Source of the DNA: Ascarosepion bandense
Lineage: Eukaryota > Mollusca > Cephalopoda > Sepiida > Sepiidae
Direction: 5' to 3'
DNA: 64,000 bases
NCBI GenBank assembly: GCA_037127315.1
Contig: JBBBDQ010001918.1
Coordinates: 5,814,501-5,878,500, forward strand
Below are positions 19,909 through 29,760 of the stretch, piece after piece. The notes under the pieces were generated by a model. It saw nothing but the letters and a program-made list of their open reading frames with translations, did not search any database and was not told where the DNA came from. The position numbers and the translations under genes were made by a program. Numbering within the stretch: position 1 is the stretch's first letter; each line of letters begins with the position of its first letter.

Positions 19909-20003
19909 GCTATTCGTGGTCGAGCGGTCTTAGACGTTGCCAGATCAAATGGTAGCTTCCCCTATGTAAATAGGGGTCGCAGGTTCGAATCCTGCCGAAT
20001 GGC
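19909..20003 (+). tRNA. Type II tRNA-like unit, intact fold, repeat-borne
   Basis: 95 nt. Acceptor GCTATTC (19909-19915) pairs with GAATGGC (19997-20003), with one T.G. D-arm region has the A box 'tggtcgagcgg'. Long variable arm CCCCTAT/ATAGGGG, T arm GCAGG-TTCGAAT-CCTGC, and TTTT shortly after (20010). The long arm fits Leu or Ser. The anticodon loop is irregular ('gatcaaa' or 'atcaaat'), so identity is unclear (CAA possible). The same unit and flanks recur at least five times, so a mobile or tandem repeat is more likely than a host tRNA gene. Confidence 0.5.
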
Positions 20004-20318
20004 ACACATTTTCGTAATAACAATTTATCGTAAATAATCAGGCCGGTAATTAAAACAGAAGATCTACTTAAATACGAGCATGGATAAAAAATAATGTTCA
20101 AACAATTCATTTCAAATTGTCGGTTGTTTATAACCAAGTTTCGTTAAAATTCGTTAATTTCCGTAACATGTTTACATTTGCTGACTTTACAATACATTTC
20201 CGAGCAGACATGGTTGTTTGCGATGAATCTAAAATTGTGTTATATAGGCTTGATTAAAACCGCGTTTAGACTGGGGGCTATTCGTGGTCGAGCGGTCTAA
20301 GACGTTGCCAGATCAAAT
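20004..20318 (+). mobile_element. Body of the tRNA-like element plus a second, truncated tRNA-like 5' half
   Basis: The body 20010-20160 ends 'cgttaatttccgtaacatgt'. 20277-20318 repeats the tRNA-like 5' half and is cut by (TA)n within 'gccagatcaaat'. The tRNA-body-tRNA order shows a tandem organisation. Confidence 0.75.
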
Positions 20319-20366
20319 ATATATATATATATATGCATTTATATACATACATGCATTCATACATAC

Positions 20367-20412
<46 letters not shown>
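20319..20412. repeat. (TA)n and (CATA)n microsatellite
   Basis: TA runs flanking CATA units. Confidence 0.95.
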
Positions 20413-20420
<8 letters not shown>

Positions 20421-20519
20421 AAGCACTACGCAATCTATTATACAAGAAATACAGCTGACAAATTTTGTCTATTTAACATTTATTGTTTGTTTCCAATTTT
20501 TAAAGAAGGTACATTTTGA

Positions 20520-20715
20520 ATGTGTGTTGGGGTGCAGTGATTATCGGCTTGGAATGAGAAATTCGGAAGCCGAGTTCGAATTCCAGTCGAATTACTTGCA
20601 TTCACTTTCGCACAATACCATGGGGAAAGGTAATAATCGATCACGTCCCTCTAGTTATAGGTTAAATAACAAGACAGAATGGGTTCTTTAGCCTTTGCTG
20701 TCAACCTAAATGTTA
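20520..20715 (+). mobile_element. SINE S1 copy with tRNA-like head
   Basis: A-box region 'ttggggtgcagtgattatc', B-box 'gagttcgaattcc', then 'cattcactttcgcacaatac', 'gggaaaggtaataatc' and 'ggttaaataacaagacagaa'. The 3' hairpin part is missing; the copy runs straight into PLE 3' sequence. Confidence 0.8.
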
Positions 20716-21105
20716 ACAGAACCATATGTCTAAATATATGTCTCTCAAGCGATGTGACGTCATAAAACCGCATTACAGATTTACGAACTGCGTCTGCTAT
20801 TCGGTGTCTGTTCTCGTTGCATGGCAATGTTTTATGTCAACACAAGATAAATTCATCTTTGATGGTGGATGTCTTTATGTTAACGTCCCTGTAACCTCTC
20901 TGAAGGTGGGTCATGTGAGCCGAAAGCTTATAATCAGCATAATAAAAAAATATACAAATGTTGGAAAATTTTTGTCTTTATTTTCACCTGAAATTAAAGC
21001 TATAGTATGATGTTTAGAACGGCTCATGATTAAACATAATAGACATTCATTGTCTGTTATTTTTAACAGTATATGTGTAGAAAATTATCTGCAACCTCGA
21101 TACAA
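20716..21105 (+). mobile_element. PLE 3' region with degenerate hammerhead core
   Basis: 'tgacgtcataaaaccgcatt', 'cacaagataaattcatcttt' and 'gatggtggatgtctt' match 61690-61830. 'ctctgaaggtgggtcatgtg' then 'agccgaaagctta' (about 20903-20933) occupies the ribozyme-like position. The segment 'gaacggctcatgattaaac' (about 21018) recurs at 54215 and 61975. No coding part remains; the 94-codon frame here is an artefact of the 3' region. Confidence 0.7.
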
Positions 21106-21130
21106 TACACACACACACACACGCACACAT

Positions 21131-21169
<39 letters not shown>
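21106..21169. repeat. (CA)n-(TA)n microsatellite
   Basis: CA units then a TA run, at the 3' edge of the PLE fragment. Confidence 0.95.
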
Positions 21170-21170
<1 letters not shown>

Positions 21171-21186
21171 TAGCCAATATTTTCTA

Positions 21187-21260
21187 CCCAGATTTCGACC
21201 ACTCAGGTCTTTTCAGGATTACCTTGCCTGAAGACACTTGCATGGTCGAAACCTGAGGAG
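21187..21260. ncRNA. Inverted pair of hammerhead-like motifs
   Basis: Plus: CTGAAGA 21228-21234 and GAAAC 21248-21252. Minus: CTGAAAA (complement of 21210-21216) and GAAAT (complement of 21192-21196), with ACC/GGT as stem II. Stem II of the plus copy is poor. These look like decayed PLE tails in head-to-head order. Confidence 0.4.
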
Positions 21261-21520
21261 CAAAAATGGTGATAACTATACTCGTCTGAAAAACCTTCCA
21301 CGGATCTACAAAGAAGAGAAAAAAAGGTTTTAAAGACATGAAAATCAGTCAAACGAGTTCGGACTGAGTCAGCACGTAGTCCAAAGAAAAAACCCCGACA
21401 CGAGTAATCAACTAACAAAAAAGCGCTCAATACTTAGTTAGAGCGGAATAATCAGGCCAGCTTTCCCTGACGATCCGTTTAGGTGAAACCTAGGTAGGTC
21501 TGTCTGGCTCACTAGGTATA

Positions 21521-21522
<2 letters not shown>

Positions 21523-21567
<45 letters not shown>
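21523..21567. repeat. (TA)n microsatellite
   Basis: TA run at the left edge of a long palindrome. Confidence 0.95.
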
Positions 21568-21571
<4 letters not shown>

Positions 21572-21765
21572 ACTTAAAGTAACACAAAAAGTTAAAAGAA
21601 TGCTTAAGTTTTGCACCTTTTCAATCGTTTTTAATTAAACTTTTCTAAAAAGAAACTCATATATATATATATATGAGTTTCTTTTTAGAAAAGTTTCATT
21701 AAAAACGATTGAAAAGGTGCAAAACTTAAGCATTCTTTTAACTTTTTGTGTTAGTTTAAGTGTTT
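21568..21765. repeat. Near-perfect palindrome, about 92-bp arms around (TA)n
   Basis: Left arm 'aaacacttaaagtaacacaa' to 'aaagaaactc' is mirrored by 'gagtttctttttag' to 'ttagtttaagtgttt'. Only a few mismatches separate the arms, so it is either young or homogenised. The 15-bp TA centre would form the loop. Confidence 0.92.
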
Positions 21766-21769
21766 TCTT

Positions 21770-22100
21770 TTATGGATATAGTCTTAAAAAACTGTTCTAA
21801 TATTCTATATATCAAAACGCTTTTGGCTTTTCTATTAACCGTGATTAATGATGTTTATTTTTCAACTGACTATATAGATTTTTATATATGTGTATCTCTA
21901 GTGATGGGAAGGTTTTGTTATTTTAAATTTCTTTCCAACGCACATAGTGATCGTGTTCGTATTTAGAAGTGGATTAGTCATTTATAGTAGTATTTTCTAC
22001 GGCTATGCTGCGAACGGAATTTGATAGTTTTCCGTAACTGTATAAATAGATCGCAATTGGGCTGTGGTCCGCTAGATGAAACGTGTCTTCTAAATTTTTT
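21770..22100. other. No gene recognised
   Basis: AT-rich sequence; the 68-codon frame here has no recognisable motif. Confidence 0.5.
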
Positions 22101-22106
22101 TTTTTA

Positions 22107-22862
22107 ATCATCTCACCCCAAGCAAGGCATTCCACTGCTACTATTGCGCATGGGGCTACATAGGGGAAGGTAAAGAGAAGGAGTGGTTAGACATAGGGAA
22201 TGTCGGGAGGAAGGTGACAGATGAGTAAGGATACCGAGGATGAGGGTTGGGCAGATGGGAAGAGCGTTTGATAGAATGGGAGCAGGTTAGTGTGTTAGGA
22301 GGTGTCTATTGATCTTACATTTAAAATATGGAGGTTGTAGCCGTCGAGGAAGCAATTGTGTGGAAGGGAGATTCACAGTCGGGAAGTGCGAGGAAAGAAA
22401 CTGTTGTAGTAGAAGTTGCGGTTGTATTTTATCGGTTTCACTGTAAAAGGGTGGTATCTAGTTGCTAATCTAGTATCTTGTGCAAATTCGTATTAAGGGT
22501 CACCAGTGATCTAAGTTCATCGGAGCAGAAGCCGTGAAAGAATTTATAGAAGAGACACAGGGAAGCCAAGTCGCGCCGGTGGGAGAGAGACTGCAGGCGG
22601 TCTGCCACGTCGGTATCTATCATATTACAGACCCTCCTCTGAACCTTATCGAGAAACCCGAGGAGAATAGCAGAGGAACCCGACCAGATATGGCAGCAGT
22701 ATTCAATGTACGGGTGGATGGTAGATTTATATATGTGCAGGATAGATTTAGACGGAAAAAAACTTCCGGGCCCTACACAGAAAACCGACTTTCATAACAG
22801 CGGATTTAGCAATGGATTCGATATAGTCATTCCATTTGAGGTCCGCTGAAAGTGTGAAAATA
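22107..22862 (-). mobile_element. LINE L-A, C-terminal region and 3' tail
   Basis: In sense it starts at the codons for 'NDYIESIAKSAV', then 'VGFLCRARKFF', 'YIEYCCHIWSG', 'RRVCNMIDTD' and 'DLASLCLFYKFFHGFCSDEL'. It ends 'ccttgcttggggtgagatga'. Indels and stops interrupt it. It truncates close to the same codons as 11428. Confidence 0.85.
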
Positions 22863-23322
22863 ACCATGTAGTGGTATGTTCAATATATAAAATATTAATA
22901 AAAACATGCAATAATGCCTTCCCGAAACTTTGAATTCTGCATGATTGAATGAACACTGTTCAGTTACGTGAAAATCTAATTAAATCTATTAACTCTTTTC
23001 CTCTATCATGATATCACTTTATGACAAAAAGGCATGCTTGCCTAAAATGCCTTTCTACCAGACAGTTAAGTGCCATACCTAATACACGCTTAGGCAATAA
23101 TACCTCATTCGATCTATGACTGATTAAGCAGGAAAATTGTCATTTCTTTCTGCGGTAGAATGGTTGCCAACCAAAATATAGAACCCAACATTTCCTGCTA
23201 TATAACCCATAGCTGAAGGGAGAAGAGATGGATTAATACAGTTTCCGATAGTTTTTGCGAGTAAGTGAATGCAATGACTTCAATTGTAATACGAACACGG
23301 CTTTCCGATTTGTCATTCTGAG

Positions 23323-24260
23323 CGTGCATCAGGCCGCAAGGCATGACGGTAAACTGCATCCAGTAGCAAGGCTTCTGATTGGGAAGTTGTGAGGAGCATG
23401 GAACCACTTCTTATTTGATGTTGTTCCCAGGTTTACCCTGATCCGGAGTGGTAGCACCTGTTAGTGTTCTAGCTATGGGCAAATATTTAGCTCCCAAACT
23501 GGGGTAAAAATACTATAAATGTATAAAAAAATAAAAAATAAAATACACCTTTATAAAAATACTAACAGTATAGCCCGGCGTTGCTCGGGTGTAATGAAAG
23601 CTTACATATATATATATTATCGATTTTCTGCACTACTGTAAGAACTGCAACCTTGAAACTTCTGAATACGGTTTCTTATGTCTTTGTCTATGAGTGTATC
23701 AAATTTGATTAAAATTGCACCACTTCTTCCATAACCCGTTTTTTGATTATCGATTATCGATATTTATCGGGGGGTAGCTTGACACAAAATCTAGCTAAGA
23801 ACACTCGCAGAGGCTTATAGTAGAACTGTGTAAATTTACAAGAAAATAGGTTCAGCCGTTTCGGAGTCTATAGATAACGGACACACACACACATAGACAC
23901 ACATATACACACACAGACACACAGACAAGTTTAGATGTACATAAAAATAGATTTTCAATTGAAAAATATTCATTTCTGAAAGAAAAATATTGTCAACAAT
24001 ACATTTTTGAAGTTAAAAAAATGTATTGCTATAATACATTTTTGAAGAAAAAAAAATTATTACCAGCGATACATTTTTGAATACAAAACTAGACATCTTA
24101 TGTTATCTAAAATAAAATAAAATAAATTAATCAAAATCTGACTAAATCAAGCTTTTCACTATGACCGGACATTTAAAAAAATACCTTAAAACCTCAACTT
24201 TTTGGAATTAATTAATCCAGAGTTTGATATGCCGTTAAACAAAACTCAAACTCCAAAAAC
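23323..24260 (+). mobile_element. R550 retroposon, itself interrupted
   Basis: Flanked by tcattctgag at 23313-23322 and 24261-24270. Contains 'aggcatgacggtaaactgca', 'gatccggagtggtagcacct' and the 3' end 'tgccgttaaacaaaactcaa'. About 375 bp of element E sits inside at 23562-23937. Confidence 0.85.
23562..23937 (+). mobile_element. Element E (internally deleted copy)
   Basis: Starts 'agtatagcccggcgttgctc', continues after a deletion at 'ttatcgattttctgcactac', and ends 'ggttcagccgtttcggagtc', (AC)n, 'aagtttagatg'. The middle found in 35826-36560 is missing. Unclassified; the conserved ends and AC-rich 3' part suggest a LINE-related retroposon. Confidence 0.75.
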
Positions 24261-24305
24261 TCATTCTGAGACGATATCCACTGCATCCCAACTCACATTC
24301 ATTTC

Positions 24306-24869
24306 TACTAGTAAACTACTGAAAAAATAAAAACAAAAAAAAACAACAATCTTGGCACTAAGCATTATGACAATTTAACACAATATTACTGAACCTAAGG
24401 TGAAGGTTATGATGACATCTATTCGACCCACAAGCCAAGATCAATAAACCTGTTTCACATCAGCATCGCTATCAACAACTAAAGAAATTGTATAGTGGAT
24501 TGGAAAAAAGAAGAAAAAATACTCCTACCCATCCGTTGTCATTTCTTTCAAATTCTTACAGCTCCCTCCAATAACCCAAATAGTTTTAATCCCCATCGAC
24601 CTCCGCTTACCGCGAGTCTTATTTTGTTACGTTATTTGTCACGTGATCATTGGTAAAAATGAAGGATGTAGCATTCTACCAATGATTTTTTCTTTTTCTT
24701 TTCTATTTTTTTTATCTGGTAGGCCTCGTTTTGGAATTGATTTTCACTTTAAGAATTGCATAGTTTTATTTTAATTCCTCGAAATTGATTATCTACTGAA
24801 ATCTACTTAGCTGGCTATAATATGACGAGTTACGCTTAGAGTATCATTTTGACTTTTGGTCATTGTTTT
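24306..24869. other. No gene recognised
   Basis: No tRNA-like heads, element ends or long frames seen. Confidence 0.5.
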
Positions 24870-25260
24870 GCCAGCTTGTCTCTTTCGGTTAATTATGGCT
24901 GAAATTGATTTCGATCTTCACTGAGTGATCGGCACAGTTTGCCTTGTCCAACATCAATGCTACGCTTAGAAAATCATTGAGGCACTTCGACGTGGAATCA
25001 TGGTTGGCAAGCGTGTCTTCCTAAATCAATTATAACTGAACAATTAATGAGTTCGATCCTCACAAGGTAGCTGGTACATTTTCCCTGTCTGACATCAATG
25101 CTACACTTAGAGAATTAGTTGGGCACTTCGACGTAGAGTCATGGCTTGCAAGGTTGTCTTGCTTGAAGAATTACGACTGAGTGCTGAGTCCGATCCTCAC
25201 TGACTGCCCCCTACATTCGACTTTGTGTTACATCAAAGCTACAATCCTTATATGCCTCGG
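24870..25260 (+). mobile_element. SINE S2, three tandem degenerate units
   Basis: Each unit runs: a head 'gtcatggcttgcaaggttgt'-type, a B-box 'gagttcgatcctcac' (clearest near 25050), then 'cttgtgttacatcaaagcta' and 'cgcttagaaaatcattg'. Three repeats with about 120-140 bp spacing. Compare the two-unit array at 37165. Confidence 0.7.
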
Positions 25261-25429
25261 CAAAATCTGATATGAGTACAGCTAGTTTCCCATTAAGAAA
25301 ATCACTTCAATATTTAAACCAGCCATCTGAAAAAAAAAAAATATATATAATTTTTATTTATAATTAATTTAAACAAGTACCAAGTAGTAATTATATTTAT
25401 ATTGTAGAGCTTTTGAATATTTTAATTTA

Positions 25430-25663
25430 GAAATGGGTTATTTCTGCAACCTGGGTTTCAACACTTCGGTACATTTAGGCGATTTATAATAACGGATTTT
25501 CAAACGTTTTTCAAAAGTACAACTGGGATTTTTGAAAAAAAATTGAGCTGTTTAAAAAACCCAGTTGCACGCTAGTAAAAGTCCCTGTTGTACGTTTGAA
25601 TCAGTTATTATAAATCGCCTGAAGATACCGAAAGGTTGAAACCTAGGTTGCGGAAATAACTAA

Positions 25664-25666
<3 letters not shown>
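25430..25666. repeat. Inverted repeat with hammerhead-like cores in both arms
   Basis: Arms 25436-25540 and 25555-25664 pair ('gttatttctgcaacctgggt' with 'acctaggttgcggaaataac'). The right arm has CTGAAGA 25619-25625, ACC/GGT stem II around GAAA, GAAAC 25638-25642, then the palindrome ACCTAGGT and a T, giving a GTT triplet. The left arm is decayed. Confidence 0.7.

Positions 25667-25695
<29 letters not shown>
25667..25695. repeat. (TA)n microsatellite
   Basis: TA run at the right edge of the inverted repeat. Confidence 0.95.
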
Positions 25696-25697
<2 letters not shown>

Positions 25698-25744
25698 AAG
25701 CCCCGGATTTTTCCCAATCTCACCATTACTTATGGAAATTATAA

Positions 25745-25950
25745 TAAAACAGACTAATATACATAATAAAAAGTTCAAAGAAAACGGTTGAATTCCCTTC
25801 ATTTTAACATCTCATGACTTTGCACTACACATGAAAGAATTCTAAAACAGACTAACATACATAATTATGAGTTTCAAAGAAAACTACTGAATTCCCTTCA
25901 TTTTAATACATCGTGACTTTGCACTACACATGAAGAAATTCTAAAAACTA
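25745..25950. repeat. Tandem duplication, about 105-bp unit
   Basis: Two copies share 'aaaacagactaatatacata', 'ttgaattcccttcatttt' and 'gactttgcactacacatgaa'. Confidence 0.85.
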
Positions 25951-26040
25951 AAATATTCTGTTAACTTTTTGAAATGATTTGTGAGCGTCTTTGTGGTTGC
26001 CAACACTGTTTATAGATAAGTAATTTGTATATATATATAT

Positions 26041-26162
26041 AGTCATCCGCAGACAGATCTGTTTTGCTGTATCACAGCTCATCAGTACAATTAGACTCCG
26101 ATTGCTTTTAACCTAGGATCGAAACCCGATTGGCGTCAGTCGGCGATTTTACCTCTAGGCTG

Positions 26163-26165
<3 letters not shown>
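26041..26165 (-). ncRNA. tRNA-like + hammerhead unit, copy 1 (core mutated)
   Basis: Minus strand: tRNA-like head with 'cctagaggtaaaatcgccga' and B-box-like 'ggtttcgatcc', then CTGATGA (26079-26085), stem II GCTG/CAGC, AAAAC where GAAAC is expected, stem III ACAG/CTGT and GTC. The G-to-A core change should inactivate it. (TA)n lies on both sides. Confidence 0.65.

Positions 26166-26187
<22 letters not shown>
26162..26187. repeat. (TA)n microsatellite
   Basis: TA run replacing the start of the tRNA-like head. Confidence 0.95.
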
Positions 26188-26193
<6 letters not shown>

Positions 26194-26362
26194 CATTGCT
26201 TCATATATGTTTGTTTTTCTTTTCTACTCTTTTCTCACTTTTTGAACGAAGTTGTGAGTCAAAAGATTGGGCTTAATATTTTCTTCAATAAGAACAACCA
26301 AATTTGCAAAATGATATTTGCTGTATATTCATGATAAAACATGTCCACAAAAACAATTACTG

Positions 26363-26367
<5 letters not shown>

Positions 26368-26426
<59 letters not shown>

Positions 26427-26440
26427 TGGACACACACGTG
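26368..26440. repeat. (TA)n then CA-rich microsatellite
   Basis: About 56 bp of TA followed by ACACAC-type sequence. Confidence 0.95.
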
Positions 26441-26649
26441 CACACACAGTATCGAAAGATCTTAAAAAAGTAAATCACTACAAGCAGTGGACTACTACCC
26501 CATTAGTTTGTACTACTTCTAATATATATATATATTTGCGAACAGTATCACTCTTATCAGTTCTGGTTGACGGTGTGTGGAATGATTGATTCTCTGCCAG
26601 CCCATTAAAGGAAACAAATTTTGGGACATGCCATTCTGATTTGAATTGA

Positions 26650-26980
26650 GAGGTATTTGCTCTAATTAATTAATGACAGCCTCTTTTTCTCCCTCAAGTT
26701 CATTCTTGATAACCATCTGATGATGGTGGGTGATTCACTGAATGAAAACCAAGCGAGTGTGCACCCATGAAAAACATTTCTCTTTCAGCACGACCAGAAT
26801 ATCCTCTTGATTGATTCAAGGCGAACACTTTAAACGATTCAAAGTTGGGAACACGACAGGCTGACGAGAGTTTACACATATTTTCTCTAATTAATTAATG
26901 GATGTCTCTCTTTTTCAAGTTAATTCCTGATAAACATCCGATCCTGGACGGTGATTCATTGAAAGAAAAGCACCCAATTT
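26650..26980. repeat. Direct duplication, about 229-bp offset
   Basis: 'ctctaattaattaatg', 'gataaacatccgatcctgga' versus 'gataaccatctgatgatggt', and 'ggtgattca.tgaa.gaaa' occur in both copies. It may be a decayed element. Confidence 0.6.
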
Positions 26981-27052
26981 TGCGCTCGTCAGAGCGTTTC
27001 TGGCCTACCAAAGACTATGTTACCTTTCATTGTCATTTTAACAAATGTAAGA

Positions 27053-27507
27053 GTTTAGAGTTTGAGTTTTGTTTAACGGCATATCAATACCTCTTTGGGA
27101 TTTTCGGGTATTTTTATTAATGTGCAGTTATAATGAAAAGATTGATTTAATCAGATTGATGAAGACAATTTTATTTTTTTGTTTTTTAGGAAACTGAATA
27201 TATCTTCTACTTTTGTATTAAAAATGTACTGATGGTAATAATTTTTTCTTGCAAAAATATATTATGGCAATAAAATTTTTTCCCTTCAAAAATGTATATT
27301 TTTCTATAAAGTCTATTTTCAAATATATAGTTCTATAAAGGTGTATTTACCCCAGTTTAGGGTTAACTATTTGCCCATAGCTGGTACTCTAATAGAGTCA
27401 GGGTAGACCTGGGAACAACAGCAATTAAGATATGGTTCCATGCTCTTCACAACCTCCTAATCAGAGGCCTTGCTGACGGATGCAGTTTACCGTCATACCC
27501 AGGACCA
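27053..27507 (-). mobile_element. R550 retroposon, 455 bp
   Basis: Bounded by aacaaatgtaaga at 27040-27052 and 27508-27520, a 13-bp target duplication. In sense it starts 'ggtcctgggtatgacggtaa' and ends 'tatgccgttaaacaaaact'. Internal deletions explain the shorter length. Confidence 0.88.
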
Positions 27508-27674
27508 AACAAATGTAAGAAGATAATGGCCCCAAAACTAGAAATGCCTGTCGACATTGACGTTTGCTTTTCATTTGTTGTTGAGAAGAAAGATATCGAA
27601 TGACTGGCTAGTTTTTTTTTCCTGAATATGAAAACGTAATATAATTCACATGAAACGTAATATAATTCAGAAAC

Positions 27675-27985
27675 ATTTCACATCTGGTAGCAAAACCTCT
27701 GATCGGGAAATTTTGAGGAACATGGTGCCACATTTTAATAGTTATGTTCCCAGGTCGACGTTGTTTCAGATGGTAGCAATTGTTAGTTTCCAGGTTATGG
27801 GCAACTAGTGTACCTCCAAATTTTAGTCGAAACTCTGTGAAAGTATAGAAATAGATTTTGATACTATAAATACTAGTACTGTTTTTGTAATAAAAAAAGT
27901 ATTAAAACTCCAAATAAATTTAATTTTTGGCTTTAAATGACCTATAACGAGTTGATATGGCATTAAACAAAAAAACAGTTCAAGT
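27675..27985 (+). mobile_element. R550 retroposon, old decayed copy
   Basis: 'tggtagcaaaacctctgatc', 'ggttatgggcaactagtgta' and 'tatggcattaaacaaaaaaa' keep the family order with many substitutions. Confidence 0.7.
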
Positions 27986-28279
27986 TTTATTAATAAACCC
28001 GAAAAAATAAACCACAAACTTTGTCCCGTACTGGATCCAACCCCAAATCTAAACAATTTGTACCGATCATAAGGCCAATAATTCCCTGAATGTTTATTCC
28101 GAATACATCCAGCGGGTTTTGACATATTTTAACTACAGACAAAAAAAAAAAACAAAAAAAAAAAAACTGACAAACGCGACCGAATACAATACCTCTGCCT
28201 GAAGGCGAAGGAAATAATAATGATGTATAAGAGGAAGAATATTTTATAACAGAAGTAAAGGTTCATCGACTAATACAAA

Positions 28280-28283
<4 letters not shown>

Positions 28284-28359
<76 letters not shown>

Positions 28360-28360
28360 A
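28284..28360. repeat. (GA)n microsatellite
   Basis: GA run with AAAG interruptions. Confidence 0.97.
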
Positions 28361-28442
28361 AAAGATACAATGAGGAAATATAATCGGCAAGAAAAAAAAC
28401 AGAATTGTTAGCTATATTCAGACTAAATCTATTTTACATAAA

Positions 28443-29108
28443 AAAACCATCCGTCCGTGCATGGAGTACTGCTGCCATTTATGGTCAGGTGCCCCTGCCG
28501 TTCTCCTCAGTGTTCTTGACAAGCTCCAAAGGAGAGTCTGTAATGTGATAGGTACTGATCTGGCGACTCGACTGCAGCCACTTTCCCATCGTCGAAATGT
28601 GGCCTCCCTCTGTCTCTTCTATAAATACTTTCATGGCTTCTGCTCGGATGAGCTTAAGTCACTGATGCCTCCTCAACAGGTGTTTACCCGTTCAACCAGA
28701 CTGGCAACTGGGTCCCACCCATTCACAGTCAGGTTAGCCAAACGCAGACGACAATTCTACTCCTGCAGCTTCCTCTCTCGCACTTCCCGCCTGTGGAACT
28801 CACTCCCGTATTCTTGCTTTCCTGACGGCTACGACCTCCAGAAATTTAAAAGCAAAGTTAATACTCACCTACTAACCACTGGACTCTAGCTCTCTCCCCT
28901 CCCCTGTATAACCTTCCCTTTCTCTCCGCCCATGTACCTGTCATTGCACCTGCTTTCTCAGCTTTCTATTGTTCCTTTCTAACTAGCTTGTACTCCTCAC
29001 TCTTTTGTAATTAATCTCTTTACATTTATGTAACCCCCTGCACATCAGTGGCGTTTCTGCCTTGCTCGGGGTGAAATGATTAAAAAAAAAAAAAAAAAAA
29101 AAAAAAAA
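28443..29108 (+). mobile_element. LINE L-A, best-preserved C-terminus and 3' tail
   Basis: An open frame of 142 codons (28461-28889) covers 'MEYCCHLWSGAPA', 'LDKLQRRVCNVIGTDL', 'NVASLCLFYKYFHGFCSDEL', 'LATGSHPFTV', 'SRTSRLWNSLP' and 'FKSKVNTHLL'. The Cys-rich start and HF/WNSLP end are typical of the post-RT region of Jockey/CR1-like elements. The 3' UTR ends 'ctgcacatcagtggcgtttc', 'tgccttgctcggggtgaaat', then poly-A. 5'-truncated, but otherwise the youngest-looking LINE in the window. Confidence 0.9.
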
Positions 29109-29138
29109 CATTGTATAATAAACTTTGGACATCGTTAA

Positions 29139-29165
29139 CCCTCTAGGGCCATTCGTATCATATTA
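29139..29165. mobile_element. TTAA MITE, left terminal fragment
   Basis: TTAA (29135-29138) followed by the first 26-27 bases of the MITE inverted repeat, then unrelated sequence. Confidence 0.85.
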
Positions 29166-29237
29166 GTGGGGGATCTGTTTATTACTTCATAACAATATAG
29201 AACTGATCACCCACTTTATGCCCAGTATAAGCCTTAA

Positions 29238-29509
29238 CCCTCTAGGGCCATTCGTATCATATTTGATACAGTATGAAAACAAGCCTTGAAAGAAATATTT
29301 TCCTGAAAAAATTTTTAAGAGAAATATTTTATAAATTTCAAATGAAATCAGTACTGACTGCTCAGTCAATGAATACCAAATGTTTCCTCATAGGGAAATA
29401 CCAAATGTTTCCTTATAGGGAAATACCAAATGTTTCCTTATAGGGAAATACCAAATGTTTCCTTATAGGGAAATACTGTATCAAATATGATACGAATGGC
29501 CCTAGAGGG
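29238..29509. mobile_element. TTAA MITE, four internal 25-bp repeats, 272 bp
   Basis: Flanking TTAA at 29234-29237 and 29510-29513, and the same inverted ends as 8817-9038. Four tandem 25-bp units, one with 'ctcata'. Confidence 0.93.
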
Positions 29510-29536
29510 TTAATCATGTTTCTATTATATTCAGTC

Positions 29537-29655
29537 AGTCAGTTTAGTGCCATACGTGATACACGCTTGGACGATCATCTCTCCAAAGAGACATGACTGA
29601 CTGGGCAGAAGATTATCCCGCAGTAGGTTGCCATTGCTTTCTGCGGTAGACTGGT
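29537..29655 (-). mobile_element. SINE S1, 3' fragment
   Basis: 'gtcagtttagtgccatacgt', a hairpin region with CTCTCCAAAGAGA, then 'gattatcccgcagtaggttg' and 'tttctgcggtagactggt'. Confidence 0.85.
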
Positions 29656-29760
29656 GAATTATATTATAATATTAATAAGTAGTAATTAGTGGGGGATCAG
29701 TTTATTACTTCATGACAATAGAAAACCGATCACCAACTTTATGCCCAGTATAAGCCTTAA

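Larger units (their letters stand above)
23037..24305 (-). mobile_element. SINE S1 split by a nested retroposon
   Basis: 3' part 23050-23312 ('cttaggcaataatacctca', 'gcggtagaatggttgccaac', 'ctataacccatagctgaagg') and 5' head 24271-24300 ('acgatatccactgcatccca') belong to one copy. A 938-bp insertion lies between them. The host duplication tcattctgag marks the join. Confidence 0.85.

Noticed and set aside
20726..21010. A 94-codon frame
   Set aside because: It lies in the non-coding 3' region shared by PLE fragments, and the frame is not kept in the copy at 61.7 kb.
26710..26760. CTGATGA...GAAAAC near 26714-26740 as a hammerhead
   Set aside because: The helix between the two parts does not form, and the sister copy at 26940 lacks CTGATGA.
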